Origin: Sedimentisphaerales bacterium | GTDB lineage: Bacteria > Planctomycetota > Phycisphaerae > Sedimentisphaerales > SG8-4 | Direction of reading: 5' to 3' | DNA length: 19,278 nt | NCBI GenBank assembly: GCA_016932895.1 | Contig: JAFGCA010000506.1 | Span: 1 to 19,278, forward strand | Shown here: positions 8,867 to 15,313 of the stretch, one piece after another | How the letters are laid out: the number at the start of each line of letters is the position of its first letter | Numbering within the stretch: position 1 is the first letter of the stretch | Notes under the pieces: generated by a model | Told to the model about the DNA's origin: nothing | What the model saw: only the letters and a program-made list of their open reading frames with translations | Database searches by the model: none | Program-made: the position numbers and the translations under genes

Positions 8867-9025
8867 CTATGGCGTGCCAAAAATCGTTCCATACTGCGTG
8901 TAGCACTGGAATGCCACGAACGCGGCACTGGCGATGACGACGCCGAGCGCGACGGCGAGAATCGCCGTGTAGAGATTGTTGGCGGGCGATATCTTTCCCC
9001 CGCGAGCTTGTGGCATTGGACTCAT
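8867..9025 (-). CDS. Unrecognised 52-residue single-pass membrane protein
   Basis: Reading the minus strand directly shows a short frame from ATG 9025 to TAG 8867. It has a good ribosome site: TAGGAGG whose GGAGG ends 10 bases upstream of the ATG. The product has a basic, proline-containing N-terminus (MSPMPQARGGKISPANN), one hydrophobic helix at about residues 19-40 (rich in Ala, Val, Ile) and a 12-residue polar tail with a single cysteine (QCYTQYGTIFGTP). Predicted topology is N-in by the positive-inside rule. It lies 55 bases after the coiled-coil gene and 73 before mreB, on the same strand and presumably in the same transcript. No family is recognised. Its place suggests a small elongasome accessory, which is inference. 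The main doubt is that short frames can arise by chance, but the ribosome site, the spacing and the clean membrane helix argue for a real gene. Confidence 0.65.
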   Translation of the reverse strand: MSPMPQARGGKISPANNLYTAILAVALGVVIASAAFVAFQCYTQYGTIFGTP

Positions 9026-9080
9026 GTAGGACTAACCTCCTAACCGCACAGCTGGCCGCAGACCCGATGCCGGGAAGGGC

Positions 9081-9956
9081 TCACAGATTCGTCGCGACCG
9101 CGTCGCCGACGCGCGGCTCGACCTGGATGAGATCCAGGATGCCGACCGCTTTGTCAGGGTACACTTCAAAGATGAGAATGTCACAGACGAACTGCTCGCC
9201 GCGCGTGACGTGGAACTTCATATCCTGCCGCACCCCGGCGGCCGCGCCGATCGAGATTTCGGCCAGGCGATTCTTGGGGTCCACGCCGGTAACCTTGCCG
9301 TCCAGGTCGATTTTCTCGGCCGCCCGCGACGGGACCGGCTGCGCCACGGCGCGGGTCGGTGTCACCGTTGCCGGCCGGGCCGCCACTCGTCCGTACTGCT
9401 GGAGCATCTGGTTGAGCCGGGTCTCGACGTCTTGCTTGGCTTCGGTGAGCTGCCTGTTCTTCGTCTCAAGTTGCGCGATGACGGCCATTTTCTCCAACAG
9501 GGTCTGGGTCGTCTCGTTCAATTCCTTGGTGCGCTTGGTCTGTTCGGCCCGCAGCGACTCGATTTCCTGCTGAACGCTCTCGAACAGGCGCGTCTGTTCG
9601 GCCGCTGCCTGGTTGGCCAGCTTGACCGCTGCGGTCTGGTTGGTCACCTGCTGCTCCTTTAGGGTGTTGTCCCTCTTGACGGCGTCGAACTGACCCTGGA
9701 GCTCGGTCATGGCGACCTTGAGATCGTTGATCTGCTGGTTCAGCTCGGCCTTCAACTGCTCGGCCGCTTGTTTCGCCTGCTCCTCGGACGCGACCGCCGC
9801 ATCGCGCGCGTTCCGCATGGTCTGGACCTGCCTCCTCTGGCTGTCCGCCGTCTCCCGGTAGTTCTCCGCGTTGCCGACGTAGGTAACGACGATGCCGCAA
9901 AGGAATATCGAGAAAACAGTCAGCAGAACGATCAGAACCTTCGTAAGCGTGCTCAA
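9081..9956 (-). CDS. Unrecognised TM/coiled-coil/beta-domain protein heading the mre operon
   Basis: A 291-residue protein of unknown family. It has an N-terminal membrane helix at residues 7-27 (VLIVLLTVFSIFLCGIVVTY), then a long coiled coil at about 31-190 rich in Ala, Gln, Glu and Lys. A Pro/Thr/Ala linker follows at about 191-213, then a compact, probably all-beta domain at 214-290 (begins KIDLDGKVTGVDPKNRLAEI; ends QVEPRVGDAVATN). The architecture of anchor, coiled coil and periplasmic beta domain parallels MreC without clear sequence identity. The start is a TTG at 9956 supported by AAAGGAG 6 bases upstream. It is the first gene after the promoter at 10115-10143 and is followed by the small membrane protein and mreBCD-mrdA. 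A structural or regulatory partner of MreC/MreB is the simplest inference. Function is otherwise unknown. Confidence 0.88.
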   Translation of the reverse strand: MSTLTKVLIVLLTVFSIFLCGIVVTYVGNAENYRETADSQRRQVQTMRNARDAAVASEEQAKQAAEQLKAELNQQINDLKVAMTELQGQFDAVKRDNTLKEQQVTNQTAAVKLANQAAAEQTRLFESVQQEIESLRAEQTKRTKELNETTQTLLEKMAVIAQLETKNRQLTEAKQDVETRLNQMLQQYGRVAARPATVTPTRAVAQPVPSRAAEKIDLDGKVTGVDPKNRLAEISIGAAAGVRQDMKFHVTRGEQFVCDILIFEVYPDKAVGILDLIQVEPRVGDAVATNL

Positions 9957-10060
9957 GACAGGCTCCTTTCAGCAATTACAGTAGTGTTACAGCAAAGAAA
10001 TACCTTGTTCCATAGGACGTTGAGTCGGTGTTCACCACGCGGCCCGCGAGGACCCGATCA

Positions 10061-10074
10061 TGTGAAAAGTCACA
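10061..10074. promoter_or_regulatory. Dyad TGTGA-N4-TCACA in the mre-operon leader
   Basis: A perfect 5-base inverted repeat with a 4-base spacer, lying about 35 bases downstream of the predicted transcription start of the mre operon. It could be an operator for a dimeric regulator (its half-sites equal those of Crp, but Crp normally has six spacer bases) or an RNA hairpin in the 5' leader. The sequence is certain; the function is not. Confidence 0.35.
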
Positions 10075-10114
10075 CGCTGTCGCCCACGCCCCAACATTGT
10101 TTCTGCGTACTGTA

Positions 10115-10143
10115 ATTTTACGCTTAGCGGGGCAAAAGGTCAA
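10115..10143 (-). promoter_or_regulatory. Sigma70-like promoter of the mre operon
   Basis: On the minus strand a TTGACC -35 box (10138-10143) and a TAAAAT -10 box (10115-10120) are separated by exactly 17 bases. Transcription would begin near 10108, leaving a leader of about 150 bases before the TTG start at 9956. This is the best promoter match in the window. It lies in the gap after the HEAT-lipoprotein gene and fits an operon running from the coiled-coil gene to mrdA. Confidence 0.7.
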
Positions 10144-10156
10144 GTTATTTTTCCTA

Positions 10157-10178
10157 AACAGCCCAAATAGAACAGCCC
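10157..10178. repeat. Direct repeat AACAGCCC upstream of the mre promoter
   Basis: Two identical copies of AACAGCCC (10157-10164 and 10171-10178) are spaced 14 bases start to start and lie 14-35 bases upstream of the -35 box at 10138-10143. Direct repeats here are the usual place for an activator site. The pair is short, so chance is possible. Confidence 0.35.
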
Positions 10179-10209
10179 GCGTGGGGCCTTAGAGAGCCGT
10201 CAGGGCCGG

Positions 10210-11232
10210 TTATCGGTCGTTGGGGCCCGATTGGAGGACGGCTTTGGCGGCGGCCAGGCGGACTTGCCGGGACGGATCGGTTATCAGTTGGGGCAGATGC
10301 CGGGTCAGTGATTTGGCGCCGATCTCGCCGATGGCCAGGGCGGTCAGGACCTTGACGCGTTGCCGGCCCTGAGGGTCCATGCCGGCCAGTTCCTCGCTCT
10401 TAAAGACGTGCAGGACCTCGGGTTCCCCGATGGGCTCGCCGAGCCTGCCCAGCTGGGCCGCCGCCGCCAGGCGCACCTCCAGGACGGGATCGTCGAGCAT
10501 CGTTACCAGGGCGTTCTTGGCCTCTTCCGTGCCCAGAGCACCCATCGCTCGTATGCCGAGCACGCGGTCGTCGGCATAGGCGCTGATCAGCCGGCTCCAG
10601 AGTTTCGGATAGACGCGGTCGTCGCCGAGCATGGCGATCGACTCGGCGGCCTGGAGGACGACCTTGTCCTCCGAAGCGTCGTCGCGCAAGGCCCAGTACA
10701 GAAAACGGACGGCATCCCTGCGTCCGCTTTTGCCTAACAGCAGCGCCGCGTTGGCACGCACCGTCTGGTCCTCGCTGGTGATGGCGTCGCGGAAAACCTT
10801 GAAGGAGTCCGCATTTCCCAGCTTCATCAGCGCGTAGGCGGCCGCCATTTTGACGTTGGCATCGCTTTCGTTGGCCAGTTGTATGATGTCGTTCCGGGCC
10901 AGGGCGTACTCCAGATCTCCGACGGCCACGGCGGCGAGAAATCGCACCGGGGCGACCGGGTCGTGGAGCAGGCGCTGGACCTTGGGCATCAGGAGGACCT
11001 CGCGCGTCCGGGCGACCACTTCAACGGCGTTGGCACGGATGCGTGGGTCGGGATCGGCCAGGCCTTCGATGACGACGCGCAGGGCTTGAGGTCCCAGATC
11101 GCCCTTGTCGCGGGCGGGCGCGGCCGGCCGGTCGTCGGCAAGAAAGACCGGGGCGGGCTGCTCGCAGCCGGAGATTGTCAGCGTCGCGCACAGACAAGCG
11201 ACCGCGCCGGCAAGCCAGGTGATACGAATCAT
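10210..11232 (-). CDS. HEAT-repeat lipoprotein
   Basis: A 340-residue secreted lipoprotein. The signal peptide (MIRITWLAGAVACLCATL) ends in the lipobox TISGC, so acylation is expected on C23. After a short Pro/Ala linker the rest, residues about 45-340, is some nine helical repeats of roughly 30-38 residues with HEAT-type second helices (for example DPRIRANAVEVVA, VRANAALLLGKSG, VRLAAAAQLGRLG, VRLAAAKAVL). HEAT arrays bind other proteins, and no catalytic motif is seen. It follows lnt by 34 bases on the same strand and would be a substrate of that enzyme. The ATG at 11232 has a GAGGT ribosome site that sits inside a hairpin (11234-11254). Family membership is clear; function is unknown. Confidence 0.88.
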   Translation of the reverse strand: MIRITWLAGAVACLCATLTISGCEQPAPVFLADDRPAAPARDKGDLGPQALRVVIEGLADPDPRIRANAVEVVARTREVLLMPKVQRLLHDPVAPVRFLAAVAVGDLEYALARNDIIQLANESDANVKMAAAYALMKLGNADSFKVFRDAITSEDQTVRANAALLLGKSGRRDAVRFLYWALRDDASEDKVVLQAAESIAMLGDDRVYPKLWSRLISAYADDRVLGIRAMGALGTEEAKNALVTMLDDPVLEVRLAAAAQLGRLGEPIGEPEVLHVFKSEELAGMDPQGRQRVKVLTALAIGEIGAKSLTRHLPQLITDPSRQVRLAAAKAVLQSGPNDR

Positions 11233-11233
11233 A

Positions 11234-11254
11234 CAGACACCTCTGCGAGGTCTG
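11234..11254 (-). promoter_or_regulatory. Hairpin covering the ribosome site of the HEAT-lipoprotein gene
   Basis: Between lnt and the lipoprotein gene, CAGACACCTC and GAGGTCTG pair as an 8-bp stem with a two-base bulge around the loop TGC. On the minus strand the stem buries the AGAGGT ribosome site just upstream of ATG 11232. Base pairing is seen directly; translational control is an inference. Confidence 0.4.
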
Positions 11255-11266
11255 GTCGGAGGTTCT

Positions 11267-13096
11267 TTATCGGGCGTCTTTTTCCTTCGCGTGCCTGCGT
11301 CGCCGGCGGATGAGTCGGGCCCCGCCCGGCAAGATCACCGCGGCGCCGAAGGCAATCGCGCAGCCGGCGTCGAGCCACTGCCCGTGCCGACTGTAGAACG
11401 TCACTCTTGTGTCTATCGGCATTTTGTCGGCGAACCATCCAGCCATACCGGTTCGGTCCATGGCCCGGGCAGGAAAACCGTCACTGGCCGCGGCGTAGTC
11501 GCTGCGAATCCGGCCGGTCGAGTCGATCAGGCAACTGATGCCCGTGTTGACGCTGCGGAGGACCGGCAGCCTGTTTTCCACCGCGCGGAAGGCGCAGATG
11601 GCCGCGTGCTGAGGCAGTTCCGTACTGGGGATCACCCGGGCGGACCCGTCGAGGAACCGGACGAACCAGCCGTCGTTGCTGATGTTGACGAGCCAGTCGA
11701 CACGCTTGCGGCCTTGCTCGTCGAGGGTGAAATTCCGGGCCACGTACGGCACCGTGTCTTCGTAGCAGATGATGACCCCGAAGCGATAGGGGGATCGACG
11801 ATTGGGGATGGCGGATTGGGGATCGCTGGCGCCGGGCTTCATCTCGAAGATCGTGTACTTCGTGCCGTGTTCCAGGGAGTAATCGAAATTGTATTCCTTC
11901 GGCGCGAAGCGGCGAAGCTGCCGGTAGAGCCAGTGGAAGCGTTGGCGGAAGGGAATGTACTCGCCGAAGAGGACCAGATGAATCTTGTCGTAGCGCTGCG
12001 GGTCCAGTGTGCCGTCGGATCGATAGAAAAAGGCCGAGTTGTAGTTGCCCAGGCGAAGCTTGCCCTCGAAGTCTCTCATGACCTCGGCGCCGTAGCCGCC
12101 GACGAGCAGGTTGGCCGTGCTCCGGGCATGCTCGCTGAGGGCCTGGTGGAAGGCCTTGTCCTGCTTGAGGTCGTTGTCGAGGTACGGCCAGAGATCGGGT
12201 TGGAGGATGCCCTGAACCATGGTTTCAGGCCAGGCGATCAGTTCGGCGCCGGCCTCGGCGGCGGCCCGGCTCCTGGCCATGAGCTCGGCAAACAGCACTT
12301 CACTGGCCTTGAAGCTGCGTTTGATGGATTGCGGCACGTTCGATTGCAGGGCGGCCACCAGCGGACCCTGCTCAATACATTGCTCGCCCTGGCGGATTCG
12401 CCACCGGCCGTAGAAGACCGTGCCCAGGACCACCACGCCCGTTACGGCTGTGCCGAGAAGGGCGATTCTCGCACTGGGGCGGCCGCGGCAGGCTGTGCTT
12501 GCCGAGGGGGACGCCAAGAACGGGCGCAGCCACTGACAGGACGCGGCGTTCTTACGCTGTCTCAGACTCACGCCCAGAATGACCAGATCGGCCACAAGTC
12601 CGTTGACCATGGCCAGGACGAAGGAGACACCCGCGGCGCCGACGAGGTCGGCGACCTGGATGAGCGTGGTGCTGGCGTATTGGCTGTGGCCCAGGAACCG
12701 CCAGTAGAACCCGCCCAGAGGGAAACCGAAAAGACGTTCCACCCCGACGAGAAGGACGGGAAAGGCCAGAAACAGCGGTACGCCCTTGCGGCGGCAGAAG
12801 CGAACCGCCAACGCCAACAGCAGCCAGAACACCGCCATGTACAGACCGAGGATGATCCAGCCGAGGATCGTGATCGGCATGATCCAGTACAGATTGCCCA
12901 GCCAGTAGAAAAAGCCCGCGCCGTAAACGGTCAGCGCGAGGGTCCGCGTCTTGACCTGCGGCCCGCACGCCAAAACGAACGGCACAAACGCCACCCAGGC
13001 CAGAAAGGCTCCCTGCAACGGCGGCTGAATCACCGTCTGCAACACGGCGGAAGCGACAAACAGCGCTGCCGCAAGAAGGTACGTCTTATTCTTCAA
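11267..13096 (-). CDS. lnt: Apolipoprotein N-acyltransferase
   Basis: Inner-membrane enzyme that N-acylates the diacylglyceryl cysteine of lipoproteins, using a phospholipid acyl donor. The N-terminal half is hydrophobic with multiple membrane helices (about residues 5-230). The nitrilase-type catalytic domain is at about 245-535, with triad E291 (AWPETM), K371 (YDKIHLVLFGEY) and C444 (ICYED), plus the conserved NISNDGWF. A final membrane helix is at about 575-595. The start chosen is TTG 13096: it has GGGAG 9 bases upstream and begins just before the first helix, overlapping the methyltransferase gene by 11 bases. A TTG at 13156 would add 20 polar residues with a poorer ribosome site. The protein is about 100 residues longer than E. 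coli Lnt, partly from an insertion just before the catalytic cysteine that carries a 7-base tandem repeat. Confidence 0.93.
   Translation of the reverse strand: MKNKTYLLAAALFVASAVLQTVIQPPLQGAFLAWVAFVPFVLACGPQVKTRTLALTVYGAGFFYWLGNLYWIMPITILGWIILGLYMAVFWLLLALAVRFCRRKGVPLFLAFPVLLVGVERLFGFPLGGFYWRFLGHSQYASTTLIQVADLVGAAGVSFVLAMVNGLVADLVILGVSLRQRKNAASCQWLRPFLASPSASTACRGRPSARIALLGTAVTGVVVLGTVFYGRWRIRQGEQCIEQGPLVAALQSNVPQSIKRSFKASEVLFAELMARSRAAAEAGAELIAWPETMVQGILQPDLWPYLDNDLKQDKAFHQALSEHARSTANLLVGGYGAEVMRDFEGKLRLGNYNSAFFYRSDGTLDPQRYDKIHLVLFGEYIPFRQRFHWLYRQLRRFAPKEYNFDYSLEHGTKYTIFEMKPGASDPQSAIPNRRSPYRFGVIICYEDTVPYVARNFTLDEQGRKRVDWLVNISNDGWFVRFLDGSARVIPSTELPQHAAICAFRAVENRLPVLRSVNTGISCLIDSTGRIRSDYAAASDGFPARAMDRTGMAGWFADKMPIDTRVTFYSRHGQWLDAGCAIAFGAAVILPGGARLIRRRRRHAKEKDAR
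11793..11827. repeat. Five tandem heptamers (GATNNNN) inside lnt
   Basis: On the plus strand the units are GATCGAC, GATTGGG, GATGGCG, GATTGGG and GATCGCT, 35 bases in all. They encode Lnt residues about 424-435 (SDPQSAIPNRRS). A period of 7 shifts frame with each unit, so the protein sequence is not itself periodic. The array falls in the variable segment between catalytic K371 and C444. Confidence 0.7.
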
Positions 13097-14099
13097 ATGC
13101 CGAGTCTCCCGGCTGAATTGCGCTCGTTTTATCGAGGGGGCTGAGTTGGCTTCCAAGCTGTTTGAGTCGCTTCCCGACCTCTGCGGCAGTGTAGGGCTCT
13201 TTCTTGCCCAGCCGGCCGTTTAGCTTCCTTGTTACCAGCGACAGAAGCAAGCGATGTTCGCACAGTTGGGCGACCGGGGTCTTGTTCTCACTGTAGAGCC
13301 ATTTGAGTTCCAGGTCGGCGTGCTCGGGCCAGCGCGGCGATCCGTTGCCTTCCACGGGCAGGCCCGTCGCTTCGCGGATGCGGCAGCGCGCCGCCTCCAC
13401 GTACTCGGGCGACAGGTCGATCGTGGTGTACGAGCGTCTGAGCTTGTGGGCCACGGTAGCTGTGGTGCCGGATCCGCAGAAGGGATCGAGCACCCAGTCC
13501 CCTTCGTTGGAGCTGGTCCGGATAATCCGTGCCAGCAGGCTCTCGGGCATCTGACAGGGGAAGCCCGTCCGCTCTTTGAAGGTGCCGCAGACCCGCGGAT
13601 ACTCGTTCCACACGTCATCGGGCATTTTGCCGTCCGGGTTGGCCCGCTTGTCGCTGTATTTCTTCTGCCGGTCGGACAGTACCCGGACCAGATCGTCGTT
13701 GAAGACGAAGTTCTTGTTGTCTTTGACGAAGTAGAAAATGTGGGCGTGGGCCCGGGCGAACTTGTTGGGGGATTGCTGGCCGAAAGAGTAATGCCAGATA
13801 ATCCAGTTGCGCAGCGCGAGTTTGAGCCGGTCGGCGATCACCTTGACGTCGGCGGCGTGCTCGTCCCCGATGGCGACGTAAAAGGACCCGTGGGGCTTCA
13901 GGACGCGATAACACTGGGTCATCCATTGCTCAGTCCACCCGTGGTAGTCCTGCTTTTTCTTCTTGTCGTGGTACTTGTCGTATTTGTACCCGATATTGAA
14001 GGGCGGGTCGGCAAAGACCAGGTCCGCGAACGGTTCCCCGACCTTTTGCAGCACTTGGATGCAGTCACCCTCGACGATCTTGTTCTTTAGCTCAGGCAT
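13086..14099 (-). CDS. Beta-class DNA methyltransferase (probable N6-adenine, orphan)
   Basis: A 337-residue amino-methyltransferase. The catalytic motif IV (ADPPFNIGY, residues 30-38) precedes the AdoMet-binding motif I (LDPFCGSGTTA, 204-214), the motif order of the beta class, which includes CcrM and HinfI. The intervening residues, about 100-195, should hold the target-recognition region. DPPF rather than SPPY favours N6-adenine over N4-cytosine. A C-terminal extension of about 85 residues, rich in Leu and basic residues, is not recognised. No restriction endonuclease is encoded nearby, so it looks like an orphan regulatory or housekeeping enzyme. It overlaps lnt by 11 bases. The ATG at 14099 has no Shine-Dalgarno site, but a promoter ends 6 bases upstream, suggesting a leaderless mRNA. 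Target sequence unknown. Confidence 0.92.
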   Translation of the reverse strand: MPELKNKIVEGDCIQVLQKVGEPFADLVFADPPFNIGYKYDKYHDKKKKQDYHGWTEQWMTQCYRVLKPHGSFYVAIGDEHAADVKVIADRLKLALRNWIIWHYSFGQQSPNKFARAHAHIFYFVKDNKNFVFNDDLVRVLSDRQKKYSDKRANPDGKMPDDVWNEYPRVCGTFKERTGFPCQMPESLLARIIRTSSNEGDWVLDPFCGSGTTATVAHKLRRSYTTIDLSPEYVEAARCRIREATGLPVEGNGSPRWPEHADLELKWLYSENKTPVAQLCEHRLLLSLVTRKLNGRLGKKEPYTAAEVGKRLKQLGSQLSPLDKTSAIQPGDSAFEE

Positions 14100-14105
14100 G
14101 GCGAT

Positions 14106-14134
14106 ATTCTATAGGCTTTTGCGCCCGGTGGCAA
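14106..14134 (-). promoter_or_regulatory. Promoter of the methyltransferase-lnt operon, apparently leaderless
   Basis: On the minus strand TTGCCA (14129-14134) and TAGAAT (14106-14111) are separated by 17 bases. The -10 box ends 6 bases before the ATG at 14099, so transcription should begin at or next to the start codon. The six intervening bases, ATCGCC, hold no ribosome site. Confidence 0.6.
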
Positions 14135-14176
14135 GCGACAATCACGGGAAGGGTCGAAGTCTCGGGCTGGGGGAGG

Positions 14177-14206
14177 TTGGCGGGTGAGGCAGTGTGCGTG
14201 TATGAT
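14177..14206 (+). promoter_or_regulatory. Putative promoter of the PgeF-family gene
   Basis: TTGGCG (14177-14182) and TATGAT (14201-14206) are 18 bases apart, about 50 bases before the ATG at 14255. The -10 match is good and the -35 match moderate. It is back to back with the methyltransferase promoter. Confidence 0.4.
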
Positions 14207-14254
14207 GTGAATCCGTATTTTTGACTGCGAGGGGGGACGGTTTGGAGGTCCCGG

Positions 14255-15040
14255 ATGGTTGATGGTTCTTCGTGCCCGGACGATGGATTTCGGCTGGAAA
14301 CCCTGGGCAACGGCTGGCAGGTGGGTCGTTTTGCGGCGCTGGAGGCGTTGGGTGTGTCGCACTTGGTGACGACGCGGCAGGGCCCGGACGTGCAGGAGAT
14401 TCGTCACGACACCGCCGCGGCGGGCCGGCGGATCGCACACGTCCTGGGCCTTGAGGACGCGGCGTTTCTGGAGCAGGTCCACGGTGGGCGGGCCGTCGCG
14501 TGCGAGACGCCCGGCTGCGCCGGAGACGCCGACGGACTGGTAACGACGACCAGGGGCCTGGCTCTGCTGGGCAAGAGCGGCGACTGCCCCATCGTTCTGG
14601 TGGCGGACGGGCAGCGGCGTGCGGTGGGTTTTGCCCACGCCTCGTGGCGGGCGACCGTCGCGGGGATCGTGCCGGCGGTGGTGGGGAAGATGGCTTGCGC
14701 CGGTTGCGCTGCGGCCGAGATCGTGGCTTGTGTTTGTCCCTCGGCAGGCCCGGAGTGCTACGAGGTCGGTCCCGAAGTGCGCGACGCGGCGATCCGGGAG
14801 ATTGGTCCGCACGCAGGAGAGTTCTTTCGGCCCGGCCCCAACGGCAAAGACCACTTCGATCTGTGGCAGGCAAACACCGACGCGCTGCTCCGCACCGGCG
14901 TGCCGCGCGAATCCATCCACATCGCCGGCATCTGCACCATGTGTCGCAACGACCTGTTCCCCAGCCACCGCCGCGAAGGCAACCCCGCCGGCCGCTTCGC
15001 CGCCGTGATCGGATTGTCCTGCCGCGCCAATTCACGGTAG
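14255..15040 (+). CDS. pgeF: PgeF/YfiH-family protein (peptidoglycan editing factor, LACC1-like)
   Basis: A 261-residue cytosolic protein of the former 'multicopper polyphenol oxidase' (DUF152) family. Members act on purine nucleosides, and E. coli YfiH/PgeF is implicated in peptidoglycan precursor fidelity. The metal-binding His-Cys-His set is visible: H76 in EQVHG, C111 in SGDCPIVL and H128 in GFAHASWR, with spacings of 35 and 17. The C-terminal motif CTMCRNDLFPSHRREG is also present. Most family members have HAGWRG where this one has HASWRA, two Gly replacements beside the metal-binding histidine. The start at ATG 14255 has GGAGG 6 bases upstream. It is transcribed alone, divergently from the methyltransferase. 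Family assignment is firm; exact substrate is not. Confidence 0.9.
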   Translation: MVDGSSCPDDGFRLETLGNGWQVGRFAALEALGVSHLVTTRQGPDVQEIRHDTAAAGRRIAHVLGLEDAAFLEQVHGGRAVACETPGCAGDADGLVTTTRGLALLGKSGDCPIVLVADGQRRAVGFAHASWRATVAGIVPAVVGKMACAGCAAAEIVACVCPSAGPECYEVGPEVRDAAIREIGPHAGEFFRPGPNGKDHFDLWQANTDALLRTGVPRESIHIAGICTMCRNDLFPSHRREGNPAGRFAAVIGLSCRANSR

Positions 15041-15041
15041 T

Positions 15042-15062
15042 GGGGCGCGCCCCTATGGGGCG
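15042..15062. terminator. GC-rich alternative hairpins just after pgeF
   Basis: Starting one base after the pgeF stop codon are three arms, GGGGCG, CGCCCC and GGGGCG. The middle arm can pair with either neighbour: GGGGCG-CGCCCC, or CGCCCC-TAT-GGGGCG with a 6-bp stem. There is no T-run, so intrinsic termination is uncertain. The hairpin could also act on transcripts from the opposite strand. Confidence 0.3.
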
Positions 15063-15135
15063 GCATCGTTGCAGAGTCCGTCCGGTGTGTGAAGAAATCT
15101 TGACGATGGCGGTGTGCGGCGTAGAAGGCCGATCT

Positions 15136-15208
15136 TGTCACCCCTGCGGAGGCAGGGGTCCAGGAAGCGCCCGAAGCATCCTGGATTCCCGGCTCCGCGG
15201 GAATGACA
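15136..15208. repeat. REP-like composite inverted repeat in a convergent gap
   Basis: A 73-base element starting TGTCA and ending TGACA. The two arms are near mirror images, with TCCAGGA and TCCTGGA facing each other. Each arm folds on its own: CCCCTGC-GGAG-GCAGGGG (7-bp stem) and ATTCCCG-GCTCCG-CGGGAAT (7-bp stem). The 'ATTCCCG...CGGGAATGACA' form is a widespread dispersed bacterial repeat type. It sits between the converging pgeF and lipoprotein genes, the usual place for such elements. The rest of the 273-base gap holds no gene I can support. Confidence 0.75.
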
Positions 15209-15313
15209 GGCGGCGTTGCCACGGAGGGCGGGCAGCGGTTCCAAAACGCAGGGCCCCGAAAGCGGCACAGACATAACCCCTCCGTGTTTCTGAAGCGGAG
15301 AGGCAAGCTTCTG

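Noticed and set aside
11105..13144. Plus-strand open frame of 679 codons opposite lnt
   Set aside because: Antisense shadow. Lnt on the other strand has its full catalytic triad and membrane helices.
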